From: Phycisphaeraceae bacterium
GTDB taxonomy: Bacteria; Planctomycetota; Phycisphaerae; Phycisphaerales; UBA1924
Reading direction: 5' to 3'
Assembly (NCBI GenBank): GCA_019636535.1
Contig: JAHBXK010000032.1
Coordinates: 1-40,132, forward strand
DNA: 40,132 nucleotides
Part shown: piece after piece, positions 24,160-34,518 of the stretch
Numbering within the stretch: the stretch's first letter is position 1
Layout: the number at the start of each line of letters is the position of its first letter
Program-made: the position numbers and the translations under genes
Notes under the pieces: model-generated
What the model was told of the DNA's origin: nothing
Databases searched by the model: none
The model's input: the letters and a program-made list of their open reading frames with translations, nothing else

Positions 24160-25989
24160 TCAGACCGGCTCGACGGTGACGCTGCGTCCCTCGATTCGGA
24201 CGACACGCACGCGCTTGCCGGACTCGATGTAGCCCGTGCCGCGGCTGTCGGCGTGGACGTCGATGAGCGATTCGCCGAAGCGTGCACGGCCGGTGGGACG
24301 GAGCGGGCTGGCGGCGGTTCCCTCGTCGCCGACCTTGACGGCGGGCTCCTGCGCGGCCATGGCGGCGAGGAGGCCGGAGCCGTCTGCGCCGTAGTCGTCA
24401 GGACTGCCGGGGTCGTTGTCGGCGTCGAGGATGAGTTTCTTGACGATGGGAATGTCGGGGAGCGAGCGCCAAAGGAAGAAGGCGGCGACGCCGGCAACGA
24501 GGAAGGCCACCAGGACTGTTGAGATGCCCCAGGTTGCTTCTCGCATCTGCTGAGACGAGGAAGGGAATACGCCGGAGTGGGGCTGGATGAAGGTGCCGAT
24601 GAGACCGACGAAGAGGAGGATGATGCCCGCCACGCCGCAGACGCCGAAGCCTGGGAGGATGAAGACCTCCACCGCGATGAGGCCGATGCCGATGACGACG
24701 GCGATGATCTCCCACCAGGTGGCCATGTCGATGAGGGCGGGCGGGACGAGCAGGCCGAGCAGGGCGAGGGCGGCGATGATGCCCGGCGCGGAGACGCCGG
24801 GATGGGACATCTCGAGAAACATGCCGAGGAGGAAGACGACGATGAGTGCGCCGCGGACGAGCGGGTTGGTCATGAAGCCGACGATGCGCTCGGTGACGGT
24901 GATGGGGAGGCGCTGGACCTGCGTTGCGCCGAAGAAGGTCTTGAGTTCGGCCTCGTCGTCGACGATCCTCACGGCGAGGCCGAAGCGGATGAGTTCGGGG
25001 GTCTTGAAGGTGAGGACGCCGTAGCCGTCGGAGACGTATTCGATCGGGCGGTAGCGGCCCGCGTGATCGGGAGATGCGAGCGCGGGTCTGCGCGAGGCGG
25101 ACTGGATCAGCGAGAGGGTGTCGGAAATCTCTTCAACGAGGTTGGGGGACATGCCCGGCGCGGCGGGGATGAATCGGGAGGCGTCGGCGGGGTCCGGGCC
25201 GATGGGTGGTGCGGGCGCGCTGGGGACGATCGGGTCCATGGGCGTGCCACGGCCGCCGGTGACGGAAGGTGCGGTGGGCGTGGCGGTTCGGTCGGGCTCT
25301 TCGCCGACGGCGACGCGGTACTGGATGTCGTTGACGAAGAGTCGCTGACCCGTGGATTCGTGCTCGACGAGCCAGAGTTCGACGCCGCGGCGGACGAAGC
25401 CCTGTGCGAGGAGTTCGTCGAAGCCGTTACGGCGGGCGGAGTCGACCAGTTCGGCGAGCAAGGGGCCGATGAACTTCTCGCGTTCGGCGTCGGGGAGCGG
25501 GCGTACTTCGCCCCAGGGGAGGAACTGGACGGGGAGGGCGTCGCCGAAGTAGGCGGAAGAGGTGACGACGATCTCGCGGCAGGCGAGCGCGACGATTGCG
25601 CCGCCGGAGATCGCCTGCGGGTTGACCCACGCGACGGTGTTGGGGATCTTGGAGGCCTTGATGAGCGAGCAGACGCGGAGGGTGGCGTTGAGTTCGCCGC
25701 CGGGAGAATCGATGTCGAAGACGACGGCGTTTGCGCCCTCGCGGACGGCGGCGTCGAGCCGTCGGCGGACGAAGGAGGCAGTGGTTCGGTCGATCGGTCC
25801 GTGGATGGGGATGATGACGATGCGGTCGGCGGCGCGCGCGGCGGGAACCGAGCCGGACATCGGCTGCGTTTGAGGAGGGATGGCAGCGGCTGCGCGGTAG
25901 GGCTGCGCGACAACGGGGGCGCAAAGCCAAGCGAGGCAGACGAGCAGCCCGAGGAGCGCCAAGCGCGGGATGAGGTAGCGACGCGTCAT
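24160..25989 (-). CDS. NfeD-family membrane-bound ClpP-class serine protease
   Basis: 609 residues. Signal/first helix 1-28, then an extracytoplasmic ClpP-like protease domain: VVIIPIHGPIDRTTASFVRRRLDAA, FDIDSPGGELNA (oxyanion-type loop) and PQAISGGAIVALACREIVVTSSAYFG, where S128 is the likely nucleophile. A roughly 170-residue region rich in Pro and Gly follows, then three to four membrane helices (about 380-510) and a C-terminal OB-fold NfeD domain (ARFGESLIDVHADSRGTGYIESGKRVRVVRIEGRSVTVEPV). Long NfeD proteins cleave stomatin/flotillin-type partners in membrane microdomains. The partner gene usually sits beside nfeD, but none is present in this window. Confidence 0.9.
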   Translation of the reverse strand: MTRRYLIPRLALLGLLVCLAWLCAPVVAQPYRAAAAIPPQTQPMSGSVPAARAADRIVIIPIHGPIDRTTASFVRRRLDAAVREGANAVVFDIDSPGGELNATLRVCSLIKASKIPNTVAWVNPQAISGGAIVALACREIVVTSSAYFGDALPVQFLPWGEVRPLPDAEREKFIGPLLAELVDSARRNGFDELLAQGFVRRGVELWLVEHESTGQRLFVNDIQYRVAVGEEPDRTATPTAPSVTGGRGTPMDPIVPSAPAPPIGPDPADASRFIPAAPGMSPNLVEEISDTLSLIQSASRRPALASPDHAGRYRPIEYVSDGYGVLTFKTPELIRFGLAVRIVDDEAELKTFFGATQVQRLPITVTERIVGFMTNPLVRGALIVVFLLGMFLEMSHPGVSAPGIIAALALLGLLVPPALIDMATWWEIIAVVIGIGLIAVEVFILPGFGVCGVAGIILLFVGLIGTFIQPHSGVFPSSSQQMREATWGISTVLVAFLVAGVAAFFLWRSLPDIPIVKKLILDADNDPGSPDDYGADGSGLLAAMAAQEPAVKVGDEGTAASPLRPTGRARFGESLIDVHADSRGTGYIESGKRVRVVRIEGRSVTVEPV

Positions 25990-26052
25990 CTCAACCGGAT
26001 GGTATGTGAACCCGGGCGAGCGCGTTGCGGGACTGGTAAGCGAAGGGTCGCG

Positions 26053-27492
26053 TTACTTGCCGTCCATTATTTCGTCGATGGTGACCGAATCGCTCTGGTC
26101 GTCGTCGGGCTGCGCTGGCGCGGGTCGCGGGGCCGGGGCGGGCGCGGGGCGGTCGGGCTCGAAGACGCCGGAGGGGTTGAGCACGTCAACGCGCCGCGCG
26201 GCGACGATGTTGAGCCGGAGCGCCTCATCGAAGCGGCTCTCGCCGACGATGCCTACGACGCGACCGCTCTTGGCGAGCAGGTCGATGCCGGGGCGCGGAA
26301 CGACGTAGCCGATGGTTCGGCTGGAGGCGGCGTCGGCGGCCTCGATGCGGAACATGAGTGGCATGCCGCGGTTGCCGTCGTAGACGGTGCTCGGCAGAAT
26401 GCGGCCGACGATGGTGTAGACGGCCTGTCGCTGGGCGTTGGCGACCGCGTCGAGGACGATGCGTTCGCGCTCGGAGAAGTCGTCGCCTCGGCTGCGGAGC
26501 CGCGCGGCGGCGTCGACGACTTCCTTCTTGAGTTTGAGGGCATCGAGCCGGCGCTCGAGGCCGCGCTTGACGGAGTCGTCGGTGGCTGCGCGGATGCTGC
26601 GGTTGAATTCGGCGATGACGGCGTCGATCTCCTCACCCGACTTGCCGGGGGCCATGACTCCGTCGAAGAGTTCGGCGAGGCGCTCGAGGTTGGTCAGCGG
26701 CTTGGGGATCTCGACGGGCTGGACGGGTTGCGGGGCGGGTTCGATCGGGGCGGGTTGCGGGGCCGCGGCATCGCCAACCGGAACAGGGGGTTGTTCGCTT
26801 GGCTGCGCGGGAGTATCGGTTGGCGTTGTCGGCTGCGGCGTTGGTTGGGCTGGTGGTGTGGGCGCGGGCTGCTGCGGTGCCGGCTGGCCGGGCGTTGCTC
26901 CGGATCGCGCAGCGGCGTCGGCCGCGGCTGACTCGGCGGGTGTGGCACGGCGGACGGCGAGTTGGCGGACGAAGCCTCGGGAGCCAGCGGGGGCGGAGAC
27001 GAGGTGGCCGTAGACCTTGCCGTCTGCGGAGCGGAGGGACTCGATGAGGGGAAGGCGTGTGCCGCCGGGGAGGGCGTTATCGAGGAGCGGCCAGTAGTGA
27101 GCGCCCTCGCGGCGCAGAACGCTCGCGGCGAGGAGCCTGCTGGGTGCGTTGAGCACGGCAACGCGGGCGGCGTTGTCGATTGAAACTTCCTCAGCCTTGA
27201 CGAAGGCGACCATGCCCGGCAGATATTCGACGCGGAAGAAGCCGGCGACCTCGCCGTCAACGCGGAGAACCTGATTGGCCTTCACGGAAGCGACCGCGTA
27301 CAGAGCGTCGCTGTCGCCGCAGCGGATCTCGGTGTCGCGGATGGCGACGACGTGGTAAGGCTGGACAGCCTTGACCTGTGCGGAAGCGCCGGCGGGGGCT
27401 GCGAGCAGCCCGAGGGCGGCGATCGCGGCGAGTGGCAACTGGGCGAGGAGGGCGGAGAGGGTGAGCAGCATCGCAGAGCGCATGGTCGACAT
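26053..27492 (-). CDS. Secreted SH3-like protein with Pro-rich hinge
   Basis: 479 residues from ATG 27492, with GGAGGT nine bases upstream. Signal peptide about 1-38 ending GASA/Q. Residues about 40-170 are beta-rich with bacterial SH3-like character (VVAIRDTEIRCGDSDALYAVASVKANQVLRVDGEVAGFFRVEYLPGMVAFVKAEEVS). A Pro/Ala/Gln-rich hinge (about 185-245) leads to a helical segment (NLERLAELFDGVMAPGKSGEEIDAVIAEFN) and a beta domain (AVYTIVGRILPSTVYDGNRGMPLMFRIEAAD). A Pro/Ala tail ends DSVTIDEIMDGK. It may bind peptidoglycan or another envelope component. It is transcribed away from the outer-membrane efflux gene with 150 bases between. Its frame continues upstream to 29748 only as antisense of that gene. 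Confidence 0.8.
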   Translation of the reverse strand: MSTMRSAMLLTLSALLAQLPLAAIAALGLLAAPAGASAQVKAVQPYHVVAIRDTEIRCGDSDALYAVASVKANQVLRVDGEVAGFFRVEYLPGMVAFVKAEEVSIDNAARVAVLNAPSRLLAASVLRREGAHYWPLLDNALPGGTRLPLIESLRSADGKVYGHLVSAPAGSRGFVRQLAVRRATPAESAAADAAARSGATPGQPAPQQPAPTPPAQPTPQPTTPTDTPAQPSEQPPVPVGDAAAPQPAPIEPAPQPVQPVEIPKPLTNLERLAELFDGVMAPGKSGEEIDAVIAEFNRSIRAATDDSVKRGLERRLDALKLKKEVVDAAARLRSRGDDFSERERIVLDAVANAQRQAVYTIVGRILPSTVYDGNRGMPLMFRIEAADAASSRTIGYVVPRPGIDLLAKSGRVVGIVGESRFDEALRLNIVAARRVDVLNPSGVFEPDRPAPAPAPRPAPAQPDDDQSDSVTIDEIMDGK

Positions 27493-27642
27493 TTCGGATA
27501 ACCTCCGTGCCGGGGGCGTCGGTCGCTCCGGCTGCGTGATGGTACCGATGAAAGAGCGTCCGAGCGCTGATTGCGGGATGAAGGCGTGCGGATGAACGAG
27601 TCTTTGATTCCCGCTGGGGCACCCCGTACCGTTGGCGAACTT

Positions 27643-29499
27643 ATGAGGAAGCGACACAACCACCCGCTCCGGGCCCAACATCGCGTGACGATCGTGGCGA
27701 TGCTGCTGGCGGTGAGCGGGTGCTCGTCGCCGCTGTACGACCGACGCGACACAGACCTTCGCCGGTCGGTTCGCGAATCGGCGGAGCGAGAGCTGCTGGA
27801 GGCGAACCGGTTCCCAGAACCGCGGACGCTGTCGCGGACGGATCGGATCGAGCGGTATCGCCTGCCCGAAGAGACGCTGCGCGAACTGGAGGCAACGTCG
27901 GGTCCGAAGTCGTATCTGGGACTTCCGGACCTCGGGCCGTCGCTGTACGGAACCTCGCAGGAAACGGCGACGGTGTCGCTGCAGGAGGCGGTGGCGTCGG
28001 CGGTGCAGTACAACCTGAATCTGGAGTTTGCGCGGCTGGCGCCGGCGATCTCGCAGGCGCAGGTGATCGCGGCGGATGCGGCGTTCGACTGGATCCTGTT
28101 TTCGAGCGGCCAGTGGGGTCTGACAGATCAGCCGCGGACAAGCCCGGCGATCGGCGGTTCGACGGTGGGGATCGGCGCTGACCAGCGTCAGGTTGTGGAC
28201 GGGACGATCGGCGTTCGGCGGGCGCTGACGACGGGCGGGCAGTTCACGGTTCAGCACCAGTTGACGTACACGGACGTCGAGACGCCGAACCTGTTCACGA
28301 GCCCCGACCCGGCGAACGAGACGAACATCGTGATCCAGTTCGACCAGCCGCTGCTGCGGAACTTCGGGTCGGACGTGGCGCTGGCGCAGGTGCGACTGTC
28401 GCAGAACGCTGAGCGGGACGAGATTCAGAACCTGCGCGGGCAGTTGAACCAGACGGTGACGCAGGTGGAGGTCGCGTACTGGAACCTGGTTCGCGCGGTG
28501 CAGGACGTTCACATCACGCTCAGGCTGCTGGAGCGAGGAAAGGACGTGCTGGAGACGATCACAAACCGACGGCTGGACGTGAAGCAGTCGGACATTGCGG
28601 ACGCGGCGTCGCAGGTGGCCTCGCGCGAGGCGGACGTGCTGCAAGCGCAGAAGTCGCTCCGGGACGTTTCTGACCAGTTGAAGTCGCTGATGAACGATCC
28701 GCGGTATCCGGTCGGGTCGGTAGCGCTGCTGATCCCGGTGGACACGGCGGTGGATCAGCCGATCCGGTTTACGCTGATCGACTCGTTGAACTCGGCGTTC
28801 TCGAACCGGCCTGAGGTGCAGCGGGCGCTCATCTCGCTGGACAACACGGCGATCCGGCAGGTGGTGGCGGACAACGCTCGACTGCCGCTCTTGAATCTGC
28901 GTGCGTTGTCGCGGATCTCGTCGATGGAAGCGAACATGGGGGACGCGTACGACTCGCTGACGGACGCGAACTTCGTGGACTACCAGATCCGGCTGGACTT
29001 CGAGCAGCCGATCGGGAACCGCGCGGCCGAGGCGGGGTACACGGCCCGGCGGCTCGAGCGTCAGCAGGCGACGATCGCTCTTCGGAACACGATGCAGGGA
29101 GTCGTCGCGGAGGTGAAGGCAGCGCTTCGCGACGTGGAACTGAACTACGTGCTGATCGGGCAGAGGCGCGAGGCGAGGATCGCGGCGGCGGAGACGCTTC
29201 GGACGCTGCTGGTGGAAGAGCAGTTCGTGCGGGCGCTGACGCCGGAGTTCCTCGACCTGAAACTGCGTCGGCAGCAGACGCTCGCCTCGGCGGAACAGAC
29301 CGAGATCTCCGCGCTGATCGAGTACAACACGGCGATGGCGCGGCTGCACCTGGCGATGGGGACGATCCTGGAGCGGAACCGGATCATGTTCGACGTGCCT
29401 GCGTTCACCCCGGACAAGCGGATCGATTTCCTCTTCCCGGACGCGGACGCGGTGCGTCCGAAGCGATTTGATGCGAATGCGCCGGTGGGGAACCGCTGA
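27643..29499 (+). CDS. TolC-type outer-membrane efflux lipoprotein
   Basis: 618 residues from ATG 27643, chosen because it yields an ideal lipoprotein signal (basic n-region, VTIVAMLLAVSGC with C27); ATG 27592 would add 17 residues. The body has the two-fold repeated outer-membrane-factor plan: VSLQEAVASAVQYNLNLEFARLAPAISQAQVIAADAAFD in the first half and the late segment AEAGYTARRLERQQATIALRNTMQGVVAEVKAALRDVE with RREARIAAAETLRTLLVEEQ. Long helices with Gln/Ala/Glu heptads form the periplasmic tunnel. No inner-membrane pump or adaptor gene is adjacent, so the partner is elsewhere. The C-terminal 40 residues are basic and unusual for the family. Confidence 0.87.
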   Translation: MRKRHNHPLRAQHRVTIVAMLLAVSGCSSPLYDRRDTDLRRSVRESAERELLEANRFPEPRTLSRTDRIERYRLPEETLRELEATSGPKSYLGLPDLGPSLYGTSQETATVSLQEAVASAVQYNLNLEFARLAPAISQAQVIAADAAFDWILFSSGQWGLTDQPRTSPAIGGSTVGIGADQRQVVDGTIGVRRALTTGGQFTVQHQLTYTDVETPNLFTSPDPANETNIVIQFDQPLLRNFGSDVALAQVRLSQNAERDEIQNLRGQLNQTVTQVEVAYWNLVRAVQDVHITLRLLERGKDVLETITNRRLDVKQSDIADAASQVASREADVLQAQKSLRDVSDQLKSLMNDPRYPVGSVALLIPVDTAVDQPIRFTLIDSLNSAFSNRPEVQRALISLDNTAIRQVVADNARLPLLNLRALSRISSMEANMGDAYDSLTDANFVDYQIRLDFEQPIGNRAAEAGYTARRLERQQATIALRNTMQGVVAEVKAALRDVELNYVLIGQRREARIAAAETLRTLLVEEQFVRALTPEFLDLKLRRQQTLASAEQTEISALIEYNTAMARLHLAMGTILERNRIMFDVPAFTPDKRIDFLFPDADAVRPKRFDANAPVGNR

Positions 29500-29587
29500 G
29501 CGGGGTGGCGAGGCCGGGTTGAGCGGGCGGGGATGGACGCACTGGCGGGCGGACTGGCGATGTGGCGGGCGGGTGCAACGATGGTGC

Positions 29588-30610
29588 ATGGGCAGCGCCG
29601 GGCCGGACATCCATGACGCGGTGCGGAGACTCCGGGAGGGAGGGCTGGTGGCCTTTCCGACCGAGACCGTGTACGGCTTGGGCGCTGATGCGCTGAACGA
29701 AGCGGCGGTGCGGCGGGTGTTCGAGGCGAAGGGTCGGCCCGCGAACAACCCGATGATCGTCCATGTGCGCGGGCCTGAGTCAGCGCGGCCACTGGTGGCA
29801 GAGTGGTCGGGCGAGGCGGCTGCGCTGACGCGTGCGTTCTGGCCGGGGCCGCTGACGATCGTGCTGCCGAAGTCGAGCCTGGTGCCGGAGATCGTGACGG
29901 GCGGTGGGCCGAACGTGGGGCTGCGCTGCCCGGATCATCCGCTGACGCTTGCGCTGTTGTTCGAGTTCGGTGGGCCGCTGGTGGGTCCGAGCGCAAACCG
30001 CTCGGGGTACGTCTCGCCGACGCGCGCTGAGCACGTGCGGGCAGCGTTTGGAGAGGATGAGGTGATGGTGCTGGACGGTGGGCGGGGCTCAGCGCGGGTG
30101 GGGATCGAGTCGACCGTTCTGTCGCTTGCGGGGCCGAGGCCGGTGATCCTGCGTCCGGGGGCGGTGACGGCGGAGGACGTGGAGCGGGTGATCGGCGTGC
30201 GACCGGTGATCGCCTCGACAGCACGCAGCGCGGGAACAACGGGGGATGGGGCGCTGCCAGCGCCGGGGCAACTGGCGCGGCACTATGCGCCAAGGCTGCC
30301 GACGCGGATGGAGTGCGCTGCTGGTGTACGGGCGGCGTTGGCGCGGACGCACGAGCCTGTGTGCGTGCTGAGCCGGACACTGGAAACGGGGATGGTGGGA
30401 CCGGAGGATGTGCTGATCGCGATGCCGGCGGATGCGGAGGGGTTTGCGTCAGCGCTCTATGAGGCACTGCGCGAAGCGGACGAATCGGGGAGGGCGAGCA
30501 TCCTGATCGAAGAGGTGCCGGGGGATGAGGGACTCTGGGGGGCGATCGCGGATCGGCTGCGGCGGGCCTGCACGGCGGGTGAGGGTGGAATGGCGGGCAC
30601 GGCGGGATAG
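29588..30610 (+). CDS. tsaC: L-threonylcarbamoyladenylate synthase, Sua5 type
   Basis: 340 residues. Makes threonylcarbamoyl-AMP from threonine, bicarbonate and ATP for the t6A37 modification of ANN-decoding tRNAs. The YrdC domain (1-200) shows LREGGLVAFPTETVYGLGADA, FEAKGRPANNPMIVHV, FWPGPLTIVLPKS, RCPDHPLTLALL, GPLVGPSANRSGYVSPT and ARVGIESTVLSLAGPRPVILRPGAV. The linker LPAPGQLARHYAPRLPT and a Rossmann-like C-terminal domain identify the long Sua5 form rather than the short TsaC. ATG 29588 gives the usual start just before the first helix. The next gene on the same strand begins about 200 bases later. Confidence 0.95.
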   Translation: MGSAGPDIHDAVRRLREGGLVAFPTETVYGLGADALNEAAVRRVFEAKGRPANNPMIVHVRGPESARPLVAEWSGEAAALTRAFWPGPLTIVLPKSSLVPEIVTGGGPNVGLRCPDHPLTLALLFEFGGPLVGPSANRSGYVSPTRAEHVRAAFGEDEVMVLDGGRGSARVGIESTVLSLAGPRPVILRPGAVTAEDVERVIGVRPVIASTARSAGTTGDGALPAPGQLARHYAPRLPTRMECAAGVRAALARTHEPVCVLSRTLETGMVGPEDVLIAMPADAEGFASALYEALREADESGRASILIEEVPGDEGLWGAIADRLRRACTAGEGGMAGTAG

Positions 30611-30817
30611 GCTTGGCCCCGAGCGGGGGTGTTGGAACACAGAGAATGGATCGGACCCGGCCTTCGTGCTTCAGCGCGAGGCCGGAATGTCCGAGAAAAT
30701 AGGAGGCGGTGGGACGGCAGGCCGGTCCGTGCGGACGGAAGGCCGCGGGGCGTGGGCGGGTGGCGCGCAGGTGATCGGTTCGGTTCGCACGGTCTGATCG
30801 GCAGGAAGGAACGAGAC

Positions 30818-32323
30818 ATGGCGAGTTTGCGCATCGCGGTCGCCCCCGGCGACGGGATCGGCCCGGAGATCATGGACGCCACGCTCGACGTGTTTCGTGC
30901 GGCGGGCGTGGACAAGGCCGGCGGCGGCGTGGAGTTCGTGACGGTTGAGGCCGGGGCGTCGGAGTTCGCCAAGGGCAACTCGCGCGGGTTGACCGACGCG
31001 GCGGTGAAAGAGATCGAGTCGGGAGGGATCCTGTTCAAGGGTCCGATGGAGACCCCCAAGGGCGGCGGGGGCAAGTCGATCAACGTGACGCTGCGGAAAC
31101 TGTTCTCGACGTACGCGAACCTGCGGACGTTCCGGACGCTGCCGGGCGTTGAGACGCTGTGGTCGCGCGCGGGTGTGCCGATCGACATGGTGGTTGTCCG
31201 CGAGAACATCGAGGACACGTACGGGGGCGTTGAGCACCGGCTGACCAACGACATGGTGCAGTGCAAGCGGCTGATCAGCGCGCCGGGGAGCGAGCAGATT
31301 CATCGCTTCGCGTTCAAGACGGCCGAGTCGCTCGGCATCAAGAAGGTCCACTGCGGCCACAAGGCCAACATCATGAAGATGACCGACGGGCTGTTCCTGG
31401 AACGGTTCCGGACGATCGCCGCGGCGGAGTTCCCGGGCATCGAAGCGGCGGACGTGATCGTCGATGCTCTGTGCATGAACCTGGTGGTGAACCCGACGCA
31501 GTATCGGATGCTCGTGCTGCCGAATCTGCAGGGCGACATCGTGAGCGACCTGTGCGCCGGGCTGGTGGGCGGGCTTGGGTTTGCGCCCAGCGCGAACATC
31601 GGCAAGCACATCTCGATCTTCGAGGCCGTGCACGGGACGGCGCCGGACATCGCCGGCAAGGGCATCGCCAATCCGACGAGCCTGATCCTGTCGGGGCTGA
31701 TGCTGCTGCGGCACGTCCGGCTGGTATCGCACGCGGCCGCGATCGAGAACGCGCTCCTGGCGACGCTGGAGTCGGGTGTGCACACGGGAGACTTCAACAA
31801 GTCGTCGCCGAAACCGGCGGTGAACACCGCGGGGTTTGTGCGAGCGATCAAGGACAATCTTGGGAAGGCACCGACGACCGTGCCGGCGGTGAAGGTGGCC
31901 GAGGGCGCGACCGGCGCTGCGATCGCATCCCGGCCTGCGCGTCCCACGGAACCGGAGGTGATCCGCACCTTTGCCAACGTTCGCTCGAAGGTGGTCGGGT
32001 GCGACGTCTACCTGGATTCGGCCCAGCGGCCGACCGACCTGGCCGAGGGTCTGAACCGGCTGACCGAGGGGAGCCCGCTGAAACTGACGCTGATCTCGAA
32101 CCGCGGGACGCAGGTCTGGCCGACGGGGAGCGTGTACACCGAGTGCGTGGACTACTACCGGGTGCGGTTCGAGCCGCGCGACCGCAGCGCTGCGGCTGGA
32201 GTTGACCAGCCGTCGTGCCTGCAGCTGCTGATGCACCTTGCGGAGAAGTTCACGATCTGCTCGTATGAACTGCTGCGCGAGTTTGACGGTGTGCGGGGAT
32301 ACTCGCTGGCGCAGGGGCAGTGA
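30818..32323 (+). CDS. icd: Isocitrate dehydrogenase (long, Thermus/Rickettsia-like type)
   Basis: 501 residues. Oxidative decarboxylation of isocitrate to 2-oxoglutarate in the TCA cycle. The beta-decarboxylating dehydrogenase domain (1-335) has VAPGDGIGPEIMDATLDVF, KSINVTLRKLFSTYANLRTFRTLPG, VVVRENIEDTYGGVEH, KVHCGHKANIMKMTDGLF, IVDALCMNLVVNPTQYRMLVLPNLQGDIVSDL and EAVHGTAPDIAGKGIANPTSLILS. About 120 further residues (NVRSKVVGCDVYLDSAQRPTDLAEGLNRL...) make up the extra C-terminal domain of the roughly 490-residue class, as in Thermus thermophilus. AGGAAGGA precedes ATG 30818. NADP use is likely but not proven by sequence reading. Confidence 0.93.
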   Translation: MASLRIAVAPGDGIGPEIMDATLDVFRAAGVDKAGGGVEFVTVEAGASEFAKGNSRGLTDAAVKEIESGGILFKGPMETPKGGGGKSINVTLRKLFSTYANLRTFRTLPGVETLWSRAGVPIDMVVVRENIEDTYGGVEHRLTNDMVQCKRLISAPGSEQIHRFAFKTAESLGIKKVHCGHKANIMKMTDGLFLERFRTIAAAEFPGIEAADVIVDALCMNLVVNPTQYRMLVLPNLQGDIVSDLCAGLVGGLGFAPSANIGKHISIFEAVHGTAPDIAGKGIANPTSLILSGLMLLRHVRLVSHAAAIENALLATLESGVHTGDFNKSSPKPAVNTAGFVRAIKDNLGKAPTTVPAVKVAEGATGAAIASRPARPTEPEVIRTFANVRSKVVGCDVYLDSAQRPTDLAEGLNRLTEGSPLKLTLISNRGTQVWPTGSVYTECVDYYRVRFEPRDRSAAAGVDQPSCLQLLMHLAEKFTICSYELLREFDGVRGYSLAQGQ

Positions 32324-32341
32324 GCGCGGTATGCTGAGGGC

Positions 32342-32620
32342 ATGTTGCGACCACTTGGCCTTGTGCTGGTGCTGATCGGGCTGGCGATCGCGGGGTGGGG
32401 GATCGCCGGGGCGCTGGGCGAGTTGGTCGGGCTGTATTCGAGCGCGATCGAGGACCCGCTGGCCGCGCCCAAGACCGGGGCGGGGGTTGAGGGGGAAGAG
32501 GCGGTCGCGAAGGCGATGATCGACCACGTGATCACGGGGATCATGGGCGTGCCGTTTCTCCTGGTGGGCGGGCTGCTGATGGCGTTCGGCCGGAAGCGGA
32601 AGCGGCGGTTGGGAATCTGA
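32342..32620 (+). CDS. Very small membrane protein, two helices
   Basis: 92 residues: helix 1 at about 5-28 (GLVLVLIGLAIAGWGIAGALGEL), an acidic loop (AAPKTGAGVEGEEAVAKAM), helix 2 at about 62-82 (VITGIMGVPFLLVGGLLMAF) and a basic end GRKRKRRLGI. The positive tail should be cytoplasmic. It starts 18 bases after icd stops, so it is probably in the same transcript. Coding is supported by the consistent membrane pattern and the codon third-position bias of its neighbours. No family recognised. Confidence 0.65.
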   Translation: MLRPLGLVLVLIGLAIAGWGIAGALGELVGLYSSAIEDPLAAPKTGAGVEGEEAVAKAMIDHVITGIMGVPFLLVGGLLMAFGRKRKRRLGI

Positions 32621-32713
32621 ACGAGAGCCCATCGGCGGCATCGCCGAGCATCTGGGCGGGCCGACCGCCTCGGTCGCGGTGATCCTGCGATTGCGCCCTT
32701 CCTACGCTGGGGC

Positions 32714-33376
<663 letters not shown>

Positions 33377-33442
33377 GGCGGGGTTCTCGGTGCGGCGTTG
33401 GGGCGCAACACGGGCGTGCGCGGCGACAGGAGTTCTCTCACC

Positions 33443-34465
33443 ATGCCGGACGCGCACGCTGTGCCATCGATCTCGATCGGGAATGACCGAGCCTCTCGCC
33501 GCGTCGTCATCGCGGGCGGGTCGGGGTTCCTCGGCCATTCCCTCGCCGCGTATCTGCACGGGCTGGGGTACGGGGTGACGGTCCTCCCGCGCAGACCGCT
33601 CCCGCCCGGCACACCGTGGCAACACCAACGCTGGGACGCGCGCACGCTCGGGACCGAAGGAACGCCCGACGACTGGTCGCGCGTGCTCGACAGCGCTTTC
33701 GGCCTGATCAACCTCACCGGCCGGACGGTGGACTGCATCAAGACACCCGACCACTGCGACCAGATCCTGCGCTCACGCATCGAGTCGACGCTGGTACTCG
33801 GCGAGGCGATGCGTCGCGTGCCGAACCCGCCGGGCGTGTGGGTGCAGATGAGCACCGCGCACATCTACGGTGACCCCTCGCGAGAGACGGTCTGCGATGA
33901 GGATTCGCCCACGGGATACGGGCTGGCTCCGATCGTCGGTCGGGCGTGGGAAGAGTCTTTCGCGAGCGCCAAGCCCGCCGCGTGCCGGGGCGTGGTGCTG
34001 CGGACGAGTTTCGTTGTTGGTCGCAGGAACCCCGGCGGCGCGTGGGCGCTCGGCAGGCTGGGCCTGCTCGCGCGGCTGGGGCTGGTCGGGACGGTCGGCA
34101 CCGGCACGCAGGGGATGAGTTGGATCCACGAACTGGACATGAACCGGCTCTTCGAGCGGGGTCTGACCGACCCATCCATGTCCGGCGTCTACGTGGCCAG
34201 CAGCCCGAACCCCGTCGACAACCGCGAGTTCATGCGCGAACTGCGGCGAGCCGTAGGCATGCCCATCGGGCTCCCAGCCATGAGTTGGATGGTCCGCCTC
34301 GCCGCGCCGCTGTTCCTCAAGACCGACCCGGAACTGGCGCTCTACGGGCGGTACGTGGTGTCGAAGCGCCTGAAGGCGGAGGGGTTTGCCTTCCGCTGTG
34401 CCGAACTTGGTCCCGCTCTGAGCGATCTGTATCGTCGTTCGAAGAGCGCGCAGGTTCACTCGTGA
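33443..34465 (+). CDS. TIGR01777-type NAD(P)-dependent epimerase
   Basis: 340 residues, extended SDR. GGSGFLG nucleotide-binding loop at 25-31; [13 protein letters not shown] and [15 protein letters not shown] are signatures of the YfcH/SDR39U1 group (TIGR01777). AHIYGDPS...DEDSPTGYG precedes the catalytic region, and [23 protein letters not shown] then [26 protein letters not shown] close the domain. AGGAG with suitable spacing selects ATG 33443 over TTG 33398, leaving 66 bases after scoB. The group's substrate is unknown. A DinB-fold gene follows on the same strand. Confidence 0.88.
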   Translation: MPDAHAVPSISIGNDRASRRVVIAGGSGFLGHSLAAYLHGLGYGVTVLPRRPLPPGTPWQHQRWDARTLGTEGTPDDWSRVLDSAFGLINLTGRTVDCIKTPDHCDQILRSRIESTLVLGEAMRRVPNPPGVWVQMSTAHIYGDPSRETVCDEDSPTGYGLAPIVGRAWEESFASAKPAACRGVVLRTSFVVGRRNPGGAWALGRLGLLARLGLVGTVGTGTQGMSWIHELDMNRLFERGLTDPSMSGVYVASSPNPVDNREFMRELRRAVGMPIGLPAMSWMVRLAAPLFLKTDPELALYGRYVVSKRLKAEGFAFRCAELGPALSDLYRRSKSAQVHS

Positions 34466-34518
34466 GTGAGCGCCTCTCTGCCAGCTCCGCGACTCGGTTC
34501 GAGTACGCTCTCCGCACC

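Noticed and set aside
27493..29748. Minus-strand frame open for 1231 codons from 29748 down to 26053
   Set aside because: Only the part from ATG 27492 has a signal peptide, a ribosome-binding site and sensible composition. The upstream 750 codons are Arg/His-rich and lie opposite the TolC-type gene.
30611..30817. Short gene MSEKIGGGG... between Sua5 and isocitrate dehydrogenase
   Set aside because: Fewer than 40 residues, Gly-rich, no motif; AGGAAGGA belongs to the icd start. Treated as leader sequence.
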